A stretch of DNA of 7,905 nucleotides from DATEPR01 sp036503065. GTDB lineage: Bacteria; Actinomycetota; Actinomycetes; Mycobacteriales; Pseudonocardiaceae. The stretch is from assembly GCA_036503065.1 (NCBI GenBank), contig DASXXM010000658.1:1-7905 (forward strand). Direction: 5' to 3'. The notes under the pieces are model-generated. The model saw only the letters and a list, made by a program, of their open reading frames with translations, had not been told where the DNA came from and searched no databases. Position numbers and translations under genes: made by a program. This document shows, one piece after another, positions 1 to 5,716 of the stretch (the stretch's first letter is position 1; each line of letters opens with the position of its first letter).

Positions 1-642
1 ACCGCGGGCCTGGCCGCCTGCCGGGCACCCGGACCGGACGGCAGGGCCCGCCGCGCAGCCCTGAACGAGGCCATCGTGCTCAAGAACTACGAGTTCAACG
101 CGCACGGCGTCGAGCTCAACCAGCGCTACGTCTCGTCCGCCGTGCTGCCCGACGGCGCGCCAGCGGAGGTGTGGGCCGGCGATCCCGAGCTCTACCACCA
201 GCCCAGCACCCGGCCGGGCGCCGCGCTGCCGCACGTGTGGCTGGTTGACGGCGCCGAGCGTCGGATCGCCAGCCGTGACCTGGTGGGTATGGGCGCGTTC
301 ACGCTGCTCACGGGCCTGTCCGGCGGGTCGTGGGCGACCGCGGCGGACCGGTGCCGGAACGAACTGGACCTGCCGCTGCGCACGGTCGTGGTGGGCGGAC
401 CGGATGCCCGCGACGCCTACGGCGACTGGGCCCGGCTGGTGGGCGCCGAACTGGCCGAGGACGGCTGCCTGCTGGTCCGTCCGGACGGCTACATCGCGTG
501 GCGATGTTGCGCCGTGCCTGGCGACGCGGACGCCGCCTATGGTGCATTGCGCGGGGCATTGCTCAAGGTGCTGAGTAGGACAGAGTTGGAAGGAGCCGGC
601 CATGCCGCAACCGGAGGGCGCCGCACTGGCGGACATCCGTGA
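1..642 (+). CDS. FAD-dependent aromatic hydroxylase, C-terminal part (TfdB/PheA-like), 5' truncated
   Basis: The reading frame is open from the first base and ends in TGA, so about 213 C-terminal residues are visible and the FAD-binding N-terminus lies left of the window. A GTG at 76 is in frame but internal. Motifs typical of the C-terminal region of flavoprotein phenol hydroxylases (TfdB, PheA, MhpA-like) are seen in order: an N-Y-E-F-N-A-H-G-V-E-L-N-Q-R-Y segment, RPGAALPHVWL (family form PGxRxPHxWL), GAFTLLTG, YGDWARL, and LVRPDGYIAWR near the end. The thioredoxin-like tail and the LVRPD-x-x-AWR block are strong family marks. The family uses NAD(P)H and O2 to hydroxylate phenolic rings; the substrate here cannot be read. 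The last roughly 14 residues are read from DNA that also encodes the start of the VOC gene, so the two are co-transcribed and probably translationally coupled. Family assignment is confident, substrate unknown. Confidence 0.85.
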   Translation, partial: TAGLAACRAPGPDGRARRAALNEAIVLKNYEFNAHGVELNQRYVSSAVLPDGAPAEVWAGDPELYHQPSTRPGAALPHVWLVDGAERRIASRDLVGMGAFTLLTGLSGGSWATAADRCRNELDLPLRTVVVGGPDARDAYGDWARLVGAELAEDGCLLVRPDGYIAWRCCAVPGDADAAYGALRGALLKVLSRTELEGAGHAATGGRRTGGHP

Positions 643-1123
643 CCGTCGGGAGAAGCTGCGGACCGAATACCTGAAGCCGATCGACGAACGCCCGGCCACC
701 CCGGTGCGCGGCGTGCACCACATCGCGCTGGTCTGCCGGGACGTCGAGGAGACGATCCGCTTCTATCAGGAGGTTCTCGGGTTTCCGCTGGTGGAGCTGG
801 TGGAGAACCGGGACTATGCCGGTTCCAGCCATTTCTTCTTCGACATCGGCAACCGGAACCTGTTGGGGTTCTTCGACTTTCCCGGCCACGACCACCCGGA
901 CTACCTGGAAACCATCGGTGCCGTGCAGCATCTCGCGTTGTCGGTGAGCGCAGAGCAGTTCGCCGCGATCAGGACGAAGCTGGACGAGGCCGACATCAGC
1001 TATCTCGGCCCGGATCGGGGTATCGAGGACAGTCTCTACATTCGCGACCCGAACGGCGTCGGCGTGGAGTTCTACCAGGAGACACTCGGCGTGTTCAACG
1101 GCGAGCCGCTGATGGCAGAGTAG
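602..1123 (+). CDS. VOC-fold (glyoxalase/extradiol dioxygenase-like) metalloprotein
   Basis: A 173-residue protein. The start is fixed by GGAAGGAG at 588-595, six bases before the ATG, and it overlaps the hydroxylase gene by 41 bases in another frame. After a charged, probably helical N-terminal extension (residues 1-34) come two beta-alpha-beta-beta-beta modules: GVHHIALVCRDVEETIRFYQ (37-56) begins the first and VQHLALSV (108-115) the second, ending in the canonical DPNGVGVEFYQ (149-159). The likely metal ligands are His40, His110 and Glu156, the 2-His-1-carboxylate pattern seen in type I extradiol dioxygenases, glyoxalase I and related lyases. Length fits a single-domain VOC protein. Because it is coupled to an aromatic hydroxylase, a ring-cleavage or related step on the hydroxylated product is plausible, but VOC proteins are functionally diverse and substrate and metal are not determined. 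A 34-base gap separates it from mscR. Confidence 0.88.
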   Translation: MPQPEGAALADIRDRREKLRTEYLKPIDERPATPVRGVHHIALVCRDVEETIRFYQEVLGFPLVELVENRDYAGSSHFFFDIGNRNLLGFFDFPGHDHPDYLETIGAVQHLALSVSAEQFAAIRTKLDEADISYLGPDRGIEDSLYIRDPNGVGVEFYQETLGVFNGEPLMAE

Positions 1124-1157
1124 GGCGCACCACAACGTCGTGAACGAGGAGATGTCA

Positions 1158-2243
1158 ATGGCCGAGCAGGTGCGGGGCGTGGTCGCGCTGGGCAAGGGCG
1201 CGCCGGTGGAGATGCGGACCGTCGTGGTGCCCGATCCCGGACCTGGTGAGGCGGTCGTCCGGGTGCAGGCGTGCGGGGTGTGCCACACCGATCTGCACTA
1301 CCGCGACGGCGGCATCAACGACGACTTCCCGTTCGTGCTCGGGCACGAGGCGGCCGGCATCGTCGAGACCGTCGGCGACGGCGTCACCGACGTGGTGCCC
1401 GGCGACTTCGTCATCCTCAACTGGCGCGCGGTGTGCGGGATCTGTCGCGCGTGCCGCAAGGGCAAGCCGTGGTACTGCTTCAACACGCACAACGCGTTGC
1501 AGCCGATGACGTTGACGGACGGCACGCCGTTGGCGCCCGCGCTGGGCATCGGCGCGTTCGTCGAGAAGACACTTGTCCACAGTGGACAATGTACGAAGGT
1601 CGACCCGGCCGCGTCGCCGGCCGCCGCCGGGCTGCTCGGCTGCGGTGTGATGGCGGGCCTCGGCGCCGCGGTCAACACCGGTGCGGTGTCCCGGGGTGAC
1701 AGCGTCGCCGTGATCGGCTGCGGCGGTGTCGGCAACGCGGCCGTTGCCGGCGCCCGGCTGGCGGGCGCGACCACGATCATCGCGGTGGACGTGGACGACC
1801 GGAAACTGGCCTGGGCAACGGGTTTGGGCGCCACCCACACCGTGAACGCGCGCACCGCGGACGTGGTCGACGCGGTGCGGGAACTCACCGGCGGCTTCGG
1901 CGCCGACGTGGTGATCGAGGCCGTCGGCCGCCCGGACACCTGGCGGGAGGGCTTCTACGCGCGCGACCTCGCCGGCACGCTGGTGCTGGTCGGCGTGCCG
2001 ACCCCGGACATGACCATCGAGATGCCGCTGATCGACTTCTTCGCCCGCGGCGGCGCGCTGAAGTCGTCCTGGTACGGCGACTGCCTGCCCAACCGCGACT
2101 TCCCGTATCTGGTCGACCTCTATCTGCAGGGCAGGCTGGACCTGGACGCGTTCGTGTCCGAGCGGATCGCGCTGGACGACGTCGAGGCCGCGTTCACCAA
2201 GATGCAGCACGGCGACGTGCTGCGTTCGGTGGTGATGTTCTGA
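1158..2243 (+). CDS. mscR: S-(hydroxymethyl)mycothiol dehydrogenase (mycothiol-dependent formaldehyde dehydrogenase)
   Basis: A zinc-dependent medium-chain dehydrogenase that oxidises the formaldehyde-mycothiol adduct to S-formylmycothiol with NAD+; the mycobacterial enzyme (MscR) also reduces S-nitrosomycothiol. From the ATG at 1158 (GAGGAG at 1146-1151, six-base spacing) the product is 361 residues, the usual family length; in-frame starts at 1140 and 1152 would add only six or two residues. Visible features: catalytic zinc ligands Cys42 (GVCHTD), His63-Glu64 (GHEAAG) and Cys162 (LLGCGVMAG); structural zinc cysteines 93, 96, 99 and 107; Rossmann motif G187-x-G-G-V-G192 followed by Asp211, which favours NAD+ over NADP+. 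Blocks such as ILNWRAVCG, LTDGTPLAPALGIGAF and KSSWYGDCLP are characteristic of this subfamily. It appears to be last in the operon. The MBL-fold hydrolase often found next to this gene is not seen. A perfect 17-bp palindrome lies in codons 139-144, which have atypical A/T-ending codons. Confidence 0.95.
   Translation: MAEQVRGVVALGKGAPVEMRTVVVPDPGPGEAVVRVQACGVCHTDLHYRDGGINDDFPFVLGHEAAGIVETVGDGVTDVVPGDFVILNWRAVCGICRACRKGKPWYCFNTHNALQPMTLTDGTPLAPALGIGAFVEKTLVHSGQCTKVDPAASPAAAGLLGCGVMAGLGAAVNTGAVSRGDSVAVIGCGGVGNAAVAGARLAGATTIIAVDVDDRKLAWATGLGATHTVNARTADVVDAVRELTGGFGADVVIEAVGRPDTWREGFYARDLAGTLVLVGVPTPDMTIEMPLIDFFARGGALKSSWYGDCLPNRDFPYLVDLYLQGRLDLDAFVSERIALDDVEAAFTKMQHGDVLRSVVMF
1573..1589. repeat. 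Perfect 17-bp palindrome inside mscR
   Basis: TTGTCCAC-A-GTGGACAA is an exact 8-1-8 inverted repeat lying within the coding frame (Leu139 to Gln144). Its first nine bases, TTGTCCACA, match the DnaA-box form favoured in Streptomyces. The codons around it (ACA, CTT, AGT, GGA, CAA, TGT) are A/T-ending in a gene whose other codons nearly all end in G/C, so the DNA sequence itself may be under selection. The core CCAC-N-GTGG recurs at 3833-3841 and 4671-4679. Function unknown: regulator site, DnaA-binding site or genome-wide repeated palindrome are all possible. Confidence 0.7.
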
Positions 2244-2253
2244 GATCGACCCA

Positions 2254-2287
2254 GGTGTGGGGCGCGCCGGCGGGCGCGCCCCACGTC
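2254..2287. terminator. Strong hairpin between convergent genes, probable bidirectional terminator
   Basis: GTGGGGCGCGCC (2257-2268) and GGCGCGCCCCAC (2273-2284) form a perfect 12-bp stem with a four-base loop GGCG. Wobble and G-C pairs may extend it to 2254/2287. It sits 10 bases after the mscR stop and two bases beyond the stop of the convergent beta-glucosidase, the position expected for a shared terminator. There is no T-tract, which is common for actinobacterial hairpins. Confidence 0.8.
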
Positions 2288-2289
2288 CG

Positions 2290-3681
2290 TCAGATCGTCG
2301 ACGTCTGGGCGTCGGCGTTGGGCAGGCCGACCCGGGCGGACCGGTCCCGGTAGTTGCGGATGATGTCGCTGTACCGGTACCCGCTCGCCTTGATCGTGCG
2401 CCGTTGGGTCGGGTAGTCGACGTGCACCAGGCCGAACCGCTTCGCGTAGCCGTACGCCCACTCGAAGTTGTCAAGCAGTGACCAGGCGAAGTAGCCGGCC
2501 AGGGGTGAGCCGGTCCTGGCCGCCCGCGCGCACGCGTCCAGGTGCTGTTCCAGGTACTCGATGCGCTCCTTGTCCTGGACCTGGCCGTCCGGCTCGATCT
2601 CGTCCGGCCATGCGGAGCCGTTCTCCGTCACGTAGATGCGGGGCACCTGGTACTCGTTGTGCACGCGCACCAGCAACTGCTCGAGGCCGTCGGCGTAGAC
2701 CTCCCAGCCCATCGCCGTCATCGTCCAGTCCGGGACGCTGATCATCCGCGCGCGCGGCGCCGGGCCGTCCGGCTCGTCCTCCACCACCTGGCGGAAGTAG
2801 TAGTTCAGGCCGAAATGGTCCATCGGGGTGGCGATGGTTTCCAGGTCGCCGGGCCGGATCGGCGGTTCAACGCCGTAGACCTCGATCATGTCCGCCGGGT
2901 ACCCGCGGCCGTGCAGCGGGTCCAGCCACCACCTGTTCGTGTGACCGTCCGCCCGTCGGGCCGCGGCCACGTCGCGCTCGTCCTGGCTGGCCGGCTCGCA
3001 CGGGCTCAGGTTCAGCACCGCGCCCACCCGCACCGGGCCGCTGGCGATGTTCCGCAGTGCCGACGCGGCCAGTCCGTGGCCGAGCAACAGATGGTGGGCG
3101 GCCGGCACCGCCTGGTCGATGTCCTTGATGCCCGGCGCCATCTTGCCTTCCAGGTGACCGATCCACGCCGAGCACAGCGGCTCGTTGACCGTGAACCAGT
3201 CGCCGACGCGGTCACCCAGCCGGGCGGCCACCACCGAGGCGAACTCGGCGAAGGCGAACGCCGTGTCGCGCGACGGCCAGCCGCCGCGATCCTGCAGCGC
3301 CTGCGGCAGGTCCCAGTGGTAGAGCGTCGCGTACGGGCGGATGCCGGCTTCCAGCAAGCCGTCGACCAGCTTGTCGTAGAAGTCCAGTCCGGCCCGGTTG
3401 ACGTTCCTGGTGCCCTCCGGCATGACCCTGGGCCACGCTATGGAGAACCGGTACGCCTCCAGATTCAGATCGCGCATAAGGCCGATGTCCTGGCGCCACC
3501 TATGGTAATGGTCACACGCGACATCACCGGTGTCGCCGTTGTCGATCGCGCCGGGAACCCGGCAGAACTTGTCCCAGATGGACGGTGTCCTGCCGTCCTC
3601 GTTGACCGCGCCCTCGATCTGGTACGCGGATGTCGCGGCCCCCCAGACGAAATCGGTCCCCAGGTCCTGTAGGTCGTTCAT
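2290..3681 (-). CDS. GH1 beta-glucosidase (first copy)
   Basis: A 463-residue cytoplasmic glycoside hydrolase family 1 enzyme, the usual length for a bacterial single-domain GH1, with no signal peptide. It hydrolyses terminal beta-linked glucose (or related sugars) by the retaining mechanism. The N-terminal mark FVWGAATSAYQIEGA is at 11-25; Gln21, His122 (YHWDLP) and the Glu407-Trp408 pair (DNFEW) are sugar-contacting positions in the family. The acid/base is Glu167 in T-V-N-E-P and the nucleophile Glu353 in V-T-E-N-G, so it should be active. The ATG at 3681 is chosen because GAGGGAG lies five bases upstream on the minus strand and the GH1 fold begins right after it; the frame stays open to 3825 but that extension looks unlike protein from the family. 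It runs convergent to mscR and divergent from the ROK gene. A 23-bp palindrome lies 43-65 bases before the start. It aligns end to end with the second GH1 gene in the window. The exact aglycone preference (cellobiose, aryl glucoside, galactoside) cannot be read. Confidence 0.95.
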   Translation of the reverse strand: MNDLQDLGTDFVWGAATSAYQIEGAVNEDGRTPSIWDKFCRVPGAIDNGDTGDVACDHYHRWRQDIGLMRDLNLEAYRFSIAWPRVMPEGTRNVNRAGLDFYDKLVDGLLEAGIRPYATLYHWDLPQALQDRGGWPSRDTAFAFAEFASVVAARLGDRVGDWFTVNEPLCSAWIGHLEGKMAPGIKDIDQAVPAAHHLLLGHGLAASALRNIASGPVRVGAVLNLSPCEPASQDERDVAAARRADGHTNRWWLDPLHGRGYPADMIEVYGVEPPIRPGDLETIATPMDHFGLNYYFRQVVEDEPDGPAPRARMISVPDWTMTAMGWEVYADGLEQLLVRVHNEYQVPRIYVTENGSAWPDEIEPDGQVQDKERIEYLEQHLDACARAARTGSPLAGYFAWSLLDNFEWAYGYAKRFGLVHVDYPTQRRTIKASGYRYSDIIRNYRDRSARVGLPNADAQTSTI

Positions 3682-3723
3682 GGGTGCTCCCTCGGCACTC
3701 GTGCTGCGACTTGAGTTGCATCT

Positions 3724-3746
3724 GGCGTACTGTCCGACAGCACGCC
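3724..3746. promoter_or_regulatory. Operator-like 23-bp palindrome upstream of the first beta-glucosidase
   Basis: Arms GGCGT-A-CTGTC (3724-3734) and GACAG-C-ACGCC (3736-3746) surround a central C at 3735. Ten of eleven base pairs match; the single A/C mismatch is at 3729/3741. The inner CTGTC-C-GACAG is perfect. It is centred about 54 bases upstream of the beta-glucosidase ATG, where a repressor site or a 5'-leader hairpin would be expected. The eight bases GTACTGTC at 3727-3734 recur on the minus strand at 7342-7349, just before the second beta-glucosidase. The binding protein is unknown; the neighbouring ROK regulator is the obvious candidate. Confidence 0.5.
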
Positions 3747-4129
3747 GGCAGGCTGGAGTCGCCTCAGTACCAACGGGGACGGCACCGGCGATAGCACCGG
3801 GCTGAATCGGTGCCTCGTGGTCCAAGAATTGTCCACGGTGGTGGAGCTTCGTCGACCGCTCGCTGCCGGATCGCCTCCGGTGGAGTCAACCCGAGCGACT
3901 GTGGTCGGGGTACACGCGCGACGTCGCGGCGTGATCGGTGTGCTGTCGGATCTCGATTCTGCTCGACGGGGGCCGTGGCGACCGCTGCCACTTCCCGGTC
4001 ACGATGTGGTCAAGGCCCGGTGGGCTGGGCCGGGCCAGCTGTTCGTGACGGTACCGCCGTGTTGGTGATCGTTCGGTGGTCGTTGGGCGGATTCACCTGA
4101 TGTGGCGCCCTCCTTTCTCGATTCGGTGG

Positions 4130-4171
4130 CCTGATCCGTGCCTCCGCGACACGCCCCGGACGAGGATCAGG
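4130..4171. repeat. 8-bp inverted repeat pair upstream of ROK gene
   Basis: CCTGATCC (4130-4137) and GGATCAGG (4164-4171) are exact reverse complements separated by 26 bases, with centres 34 bases apart, roughly three helical turns. The pair abuts the AT-rich island that probably contains the ROK promoter. It could be two half-sites for a looping or dimeric regulator, or a stem-loop in a transcript. Confidence 0.45.
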
Positions 4172-4209
4172 AGTTAATTCAGTCTTTAAATTATGATGTC
4201 TATTAGACT
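4172..4209 (+). promoter_or_regulatory. AT-rich island with palindrome, candidate ROK promoter/operator
   Basis: A markedly AT-rich stretch in otherwise GC-rich DNA. TATGAT at 4192-4197 is one base off the -10 consensus, though no good -35 is visible at the right spacing. The perfect palindrome GTCTA-T-TAGAC at 4198-4208 overlaps the expected transcription start, and AGTCT (4181-4185) pairs with AGACT (4205-4209) as a wider inverted repeat. ROK repressors commonly bind AT-rich palindromes, so autoregulation is a reasonable inference. It would give a leader of about 100 bases before the ATG at 4310. Confidence 0.4.
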
Positions 4210-4309
4210 CGTGCTGCATCCTGTAGTCAAGATGTCGGCAATCGCGGCTCGCCGTGGCCGTCCCGGCGGTCGGGACGGCGCAACGGTGGTTGGGTGGGGA
4301 TGGGATCTG

Positions 4310-5593
4310 ATGGAAGCGAAGCGCACCACGGTTCGTGACCTGCGGCGGCACTACCGGTCCGCGCTGCTGTCCAAGCTGTTCTTCGACGGCCCGCTGTCGC
4401 GCCACGAGCTGAGCAGCCTGACCGGACTGAGCGCGGCCACGGTCAGCAACGTCACCGGGGAGCTGATCGAGGAGCGGCTGATCGTGGAGGCCGGCCTGAT
4501 CGATTCCGACGGTGGCCGGCCGCGGGTGCTGCTGCGCGTCGACCCGCACTACGGTCACGTCGTCGGCATCGACGTCGGCGAGACCGGCGTCAAGGTGGAG
4601 CTGTTCGACCTGTCGATGACCGCATTGGCCACGGTCGAGCACCAGCTCCCTTCGGTGCGTCCCGATCCGGCCACTGTGGTCGCGCAACTCGCGTCCGGCC
4701 TGCGCGAAGTGATCGCCAAGACCGGTGTGGACGAGCGCAGCGTCATCGGCGTCGGCATCGGCGTGCCGGGCGCGGTCGAGCAGGGCGACAACGCCGACGG
4801 CGTCCGCGTGCACGCCCAGACCATCGGTTGGGACGCGGTCCCGTTCGGCCGGCTGCTGCGCGACAGCGGCATCACGCTGCCGCTGTACTTCGAGAACGGC
4901 GCGAAGACGCAGGGCCAGGCCGAGATGTGGTTCGGCGCGGGCCGCGGCAGCAGCCACGCGGTGATCGCGCTGATCGGCTCCGGCATCGGCGCCGCCGTGA
5001 TCACCGACGGCAGCACGTACCGCGGCGCCACCAGCAGCGCGGGGGAGTGGGGCCACACGACCATCGCGTACGGCGGCCGCACCTGCCGCTGCGGCTCGCG
5101 CGGCTGTCTCGAGGCCTACGTCGGCGCGGAGAGCATCCTGGACCGCTACCGCCAGGCCCGCGGCGGTCGCGCGGTCAGCGGCACGGACGAGCACGCCAGC
5201 CTGGACGCGCTGGTCGCGGCGGCCGGCCGGTCCCGGACCGCGGCCAAGGTGCTGCAGGACACGGCCGGCTACCTCGGTGCCGGGATCGCGAACCTGATCA
5301 ACCTGTTCAACCCCGAGAAGATCGTGGTCGGCGGCTGGGCCGGCCTCGCGCTGGGCGCCAAGCTCCTGCCGGACATCCGCGAGGCCGCCGCGGCGCACGC
5401 GCTGCACCACGCCTACGGCCAGACGTCCATCGAACTGTGCCAACTCGGCCCGGACGCGGTGGCCTTCGGCGCCGCCACCCTGCCGGTGGCCACCCTGCTG
5501 GCCAGGGGCGGCGACCCACGGGAGACCACCACCGCCGCCCGCCCCGCCAAGACGGCACGCGGTCGTGCGGTGGTTAGCACGGACGCGGCGTGA
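4310..5593 (+). CDS. ROK-family transcriptional regulator with Gly at the kinase Asp position
   Basis: A 427-residue protein from ATG 4310. It has an N-terminal winged helix-turn-helix (about 8-72; PLSRHELSSLTGLSAATVSN is the HTH, GGRPR the wing) followed by a ROK sugar-kinase-like domain. The phosphate-binding GIDVGETGVKV is at 86-96, the glycine-rich ALIGSGIGAAV at 220-230, and the sugar-contact EWGH at 246-249. Zinc-binding CRCGSRGC is at 259-266 (conserved CxCGxxGCxE). Where active ROK kinases have E-N-D-A, this protein has E-N-G-A (Gly197, codon 4898-4900), so sugar phosphorylation is probably lost and it acts only as a sugar-responsive regulator. GGGGA/GGGA at 4296-4305 precede the ATG. 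In-frame starts at 4193 and 4286 exist, but 4193 lacks a ribosome binding site and the extra 39 residues resemble nothing in the family. Lying between two beta-glucosidase genes, it likely controls them in response to glucose or a beta-glucoside (inference). Confidence 0.9.
   Translation: MEAKRTTVRDLRRHYRSALLSKLFFDGPLSRHELSSLTGLSAATVSNVTGELIEERLIVEAGLIDSDGGRPRVLLRVDPHYGHVVGIDVGETGVKVELFDLSMTALATVEHQLPSVRPDPATVVAQLASGLREVIAKTGVDERSVIGVGIGVPGAVEQGDNADGVRVHAQTIGWDAVPFGRLLRDSGITLPLYFENGAKTQGQAEMWFGAGRGSSHAVIALIGSGIGAAVITDGSTYRGATSSAGEWGHTTIAYGGRTCRCGSRGCLEAYVGAESILDRYRQARGGRAVSGTDEHASLDALVAAAGRSRTAAKVLQDTAGYLGAGIANLINLFNPEKIVVGGWAGLALGAKLLPDIREAAAAHALHHAYGQTSIELCQLGPDAVAFGAATLPVATLLARGGDPRETTTAARPAKTARGRAVVSTDAA
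4671..4679. repeat. CCAC-T-GTGG palindrome inside ROK gene
   Basis: A 9-bp palindrome with the same CCAC-N-GTGG core as the mscR site and the site at 3833-3841. It requires an ACT codon where ACC or ACG would be usual. Short enough to be chance on its own; listed because of recurrence. Confidence 0.35.
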
Positions 5594-5716
5594 ATGGCAG
5601 TTGTTCGGTGGTTTGTGGACCGTTCGCGGGGTTGTCCACAGATTGGCCATAGGTCCCCCGTTTGGGGCTTGACAACGGTAGATTGGAAAAGGGCCGTAGC
5701 CCCCGGAGGTTGGGCG

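Larger units (their letters stand above)
3682..4309. other. 628-base divergent control region without a recognisable gene
   Basis: This gap separates the divergently transcribed beta-glucosidase and ROK genes. Short frames exist (for example 3817-4068 on +), but their products match no family I recognise and lack clear ribosome binding sites. Besides the palindrome at 3724-3746 it holds TTGTCCAC-G-GTGG at 3829-3841 (related to the mscR palindrome), the perfect 12-bp palindrome CGCGAC-GTCGCG at 3917-3928 flanked by near-complementary bases, the inverted repeat pair at 4130-4171 and an AT-rich island at about 4172-4208. The length is generous for a simple divergent promoter, so a decayed gene or a small RNA cannot be excluded. 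Confidence 0.5.

Noticed and set aside
1131..1142. Near-palindrome CACAAC/GTCGTG between VOC and mscR genes
   Set aside because: Only five of six pairs and very short; likely chance.
563..1288. 241-codon minus-strand frame opposite the VOC gene
   Set aside because: Shadow of the VOC and mscR genes; no recognisable domain.
1155..2474. 439-codon minus-strand frame opposite mscR
   Set aside because: Antisense shadow of a clearly recognised enzyme; it runs through the terminator and has no family features.
2542..3672. 376-codon plus-strand frame opposite the first beta-glucosidase, and a similar one at 6109-7296
   Set aside because: Both are mirror shadows of GH1 genes; their resemblance to each other comes from the conserved GH1 DNA on the other strand.
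3682..3825. N-terminal extension of the first beta-glucosidase
   Set aside because: The ATG at 3681 has a good ribosome binding site and sits just before the GH1 fold; the extension would bury the palindrome at 3724-3746 in coding sequence and matches no GH1 N-terminus.
3810..4100. Two overlapping short plus-strand frames (83 and 96 codons) in the divergent gap
   Set aside because: No recognised family and no convincing ribosome binding site; kept only as a possibility in the gap entry.
4193..4309. Longer start for the ROK protein at 4193
   Set aside because: No ribosome binding site at proper spacing; the added 39 residues do not look like ROK sequence and the region has promoter character.
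3682..4309. CebR-type operator (TGGGAGCGCTCCCA) for cellobiose control
   Set aside because: Looked for by eye in this gap and in the short spacer before the second beta-glucosidase; no close match.
5669..5674. TTGACA as a -35 box for a promoter in the convergent gap
   Set aside because: No acceptable -10 at 16-19 bases and no gene downstream on the plus strand.
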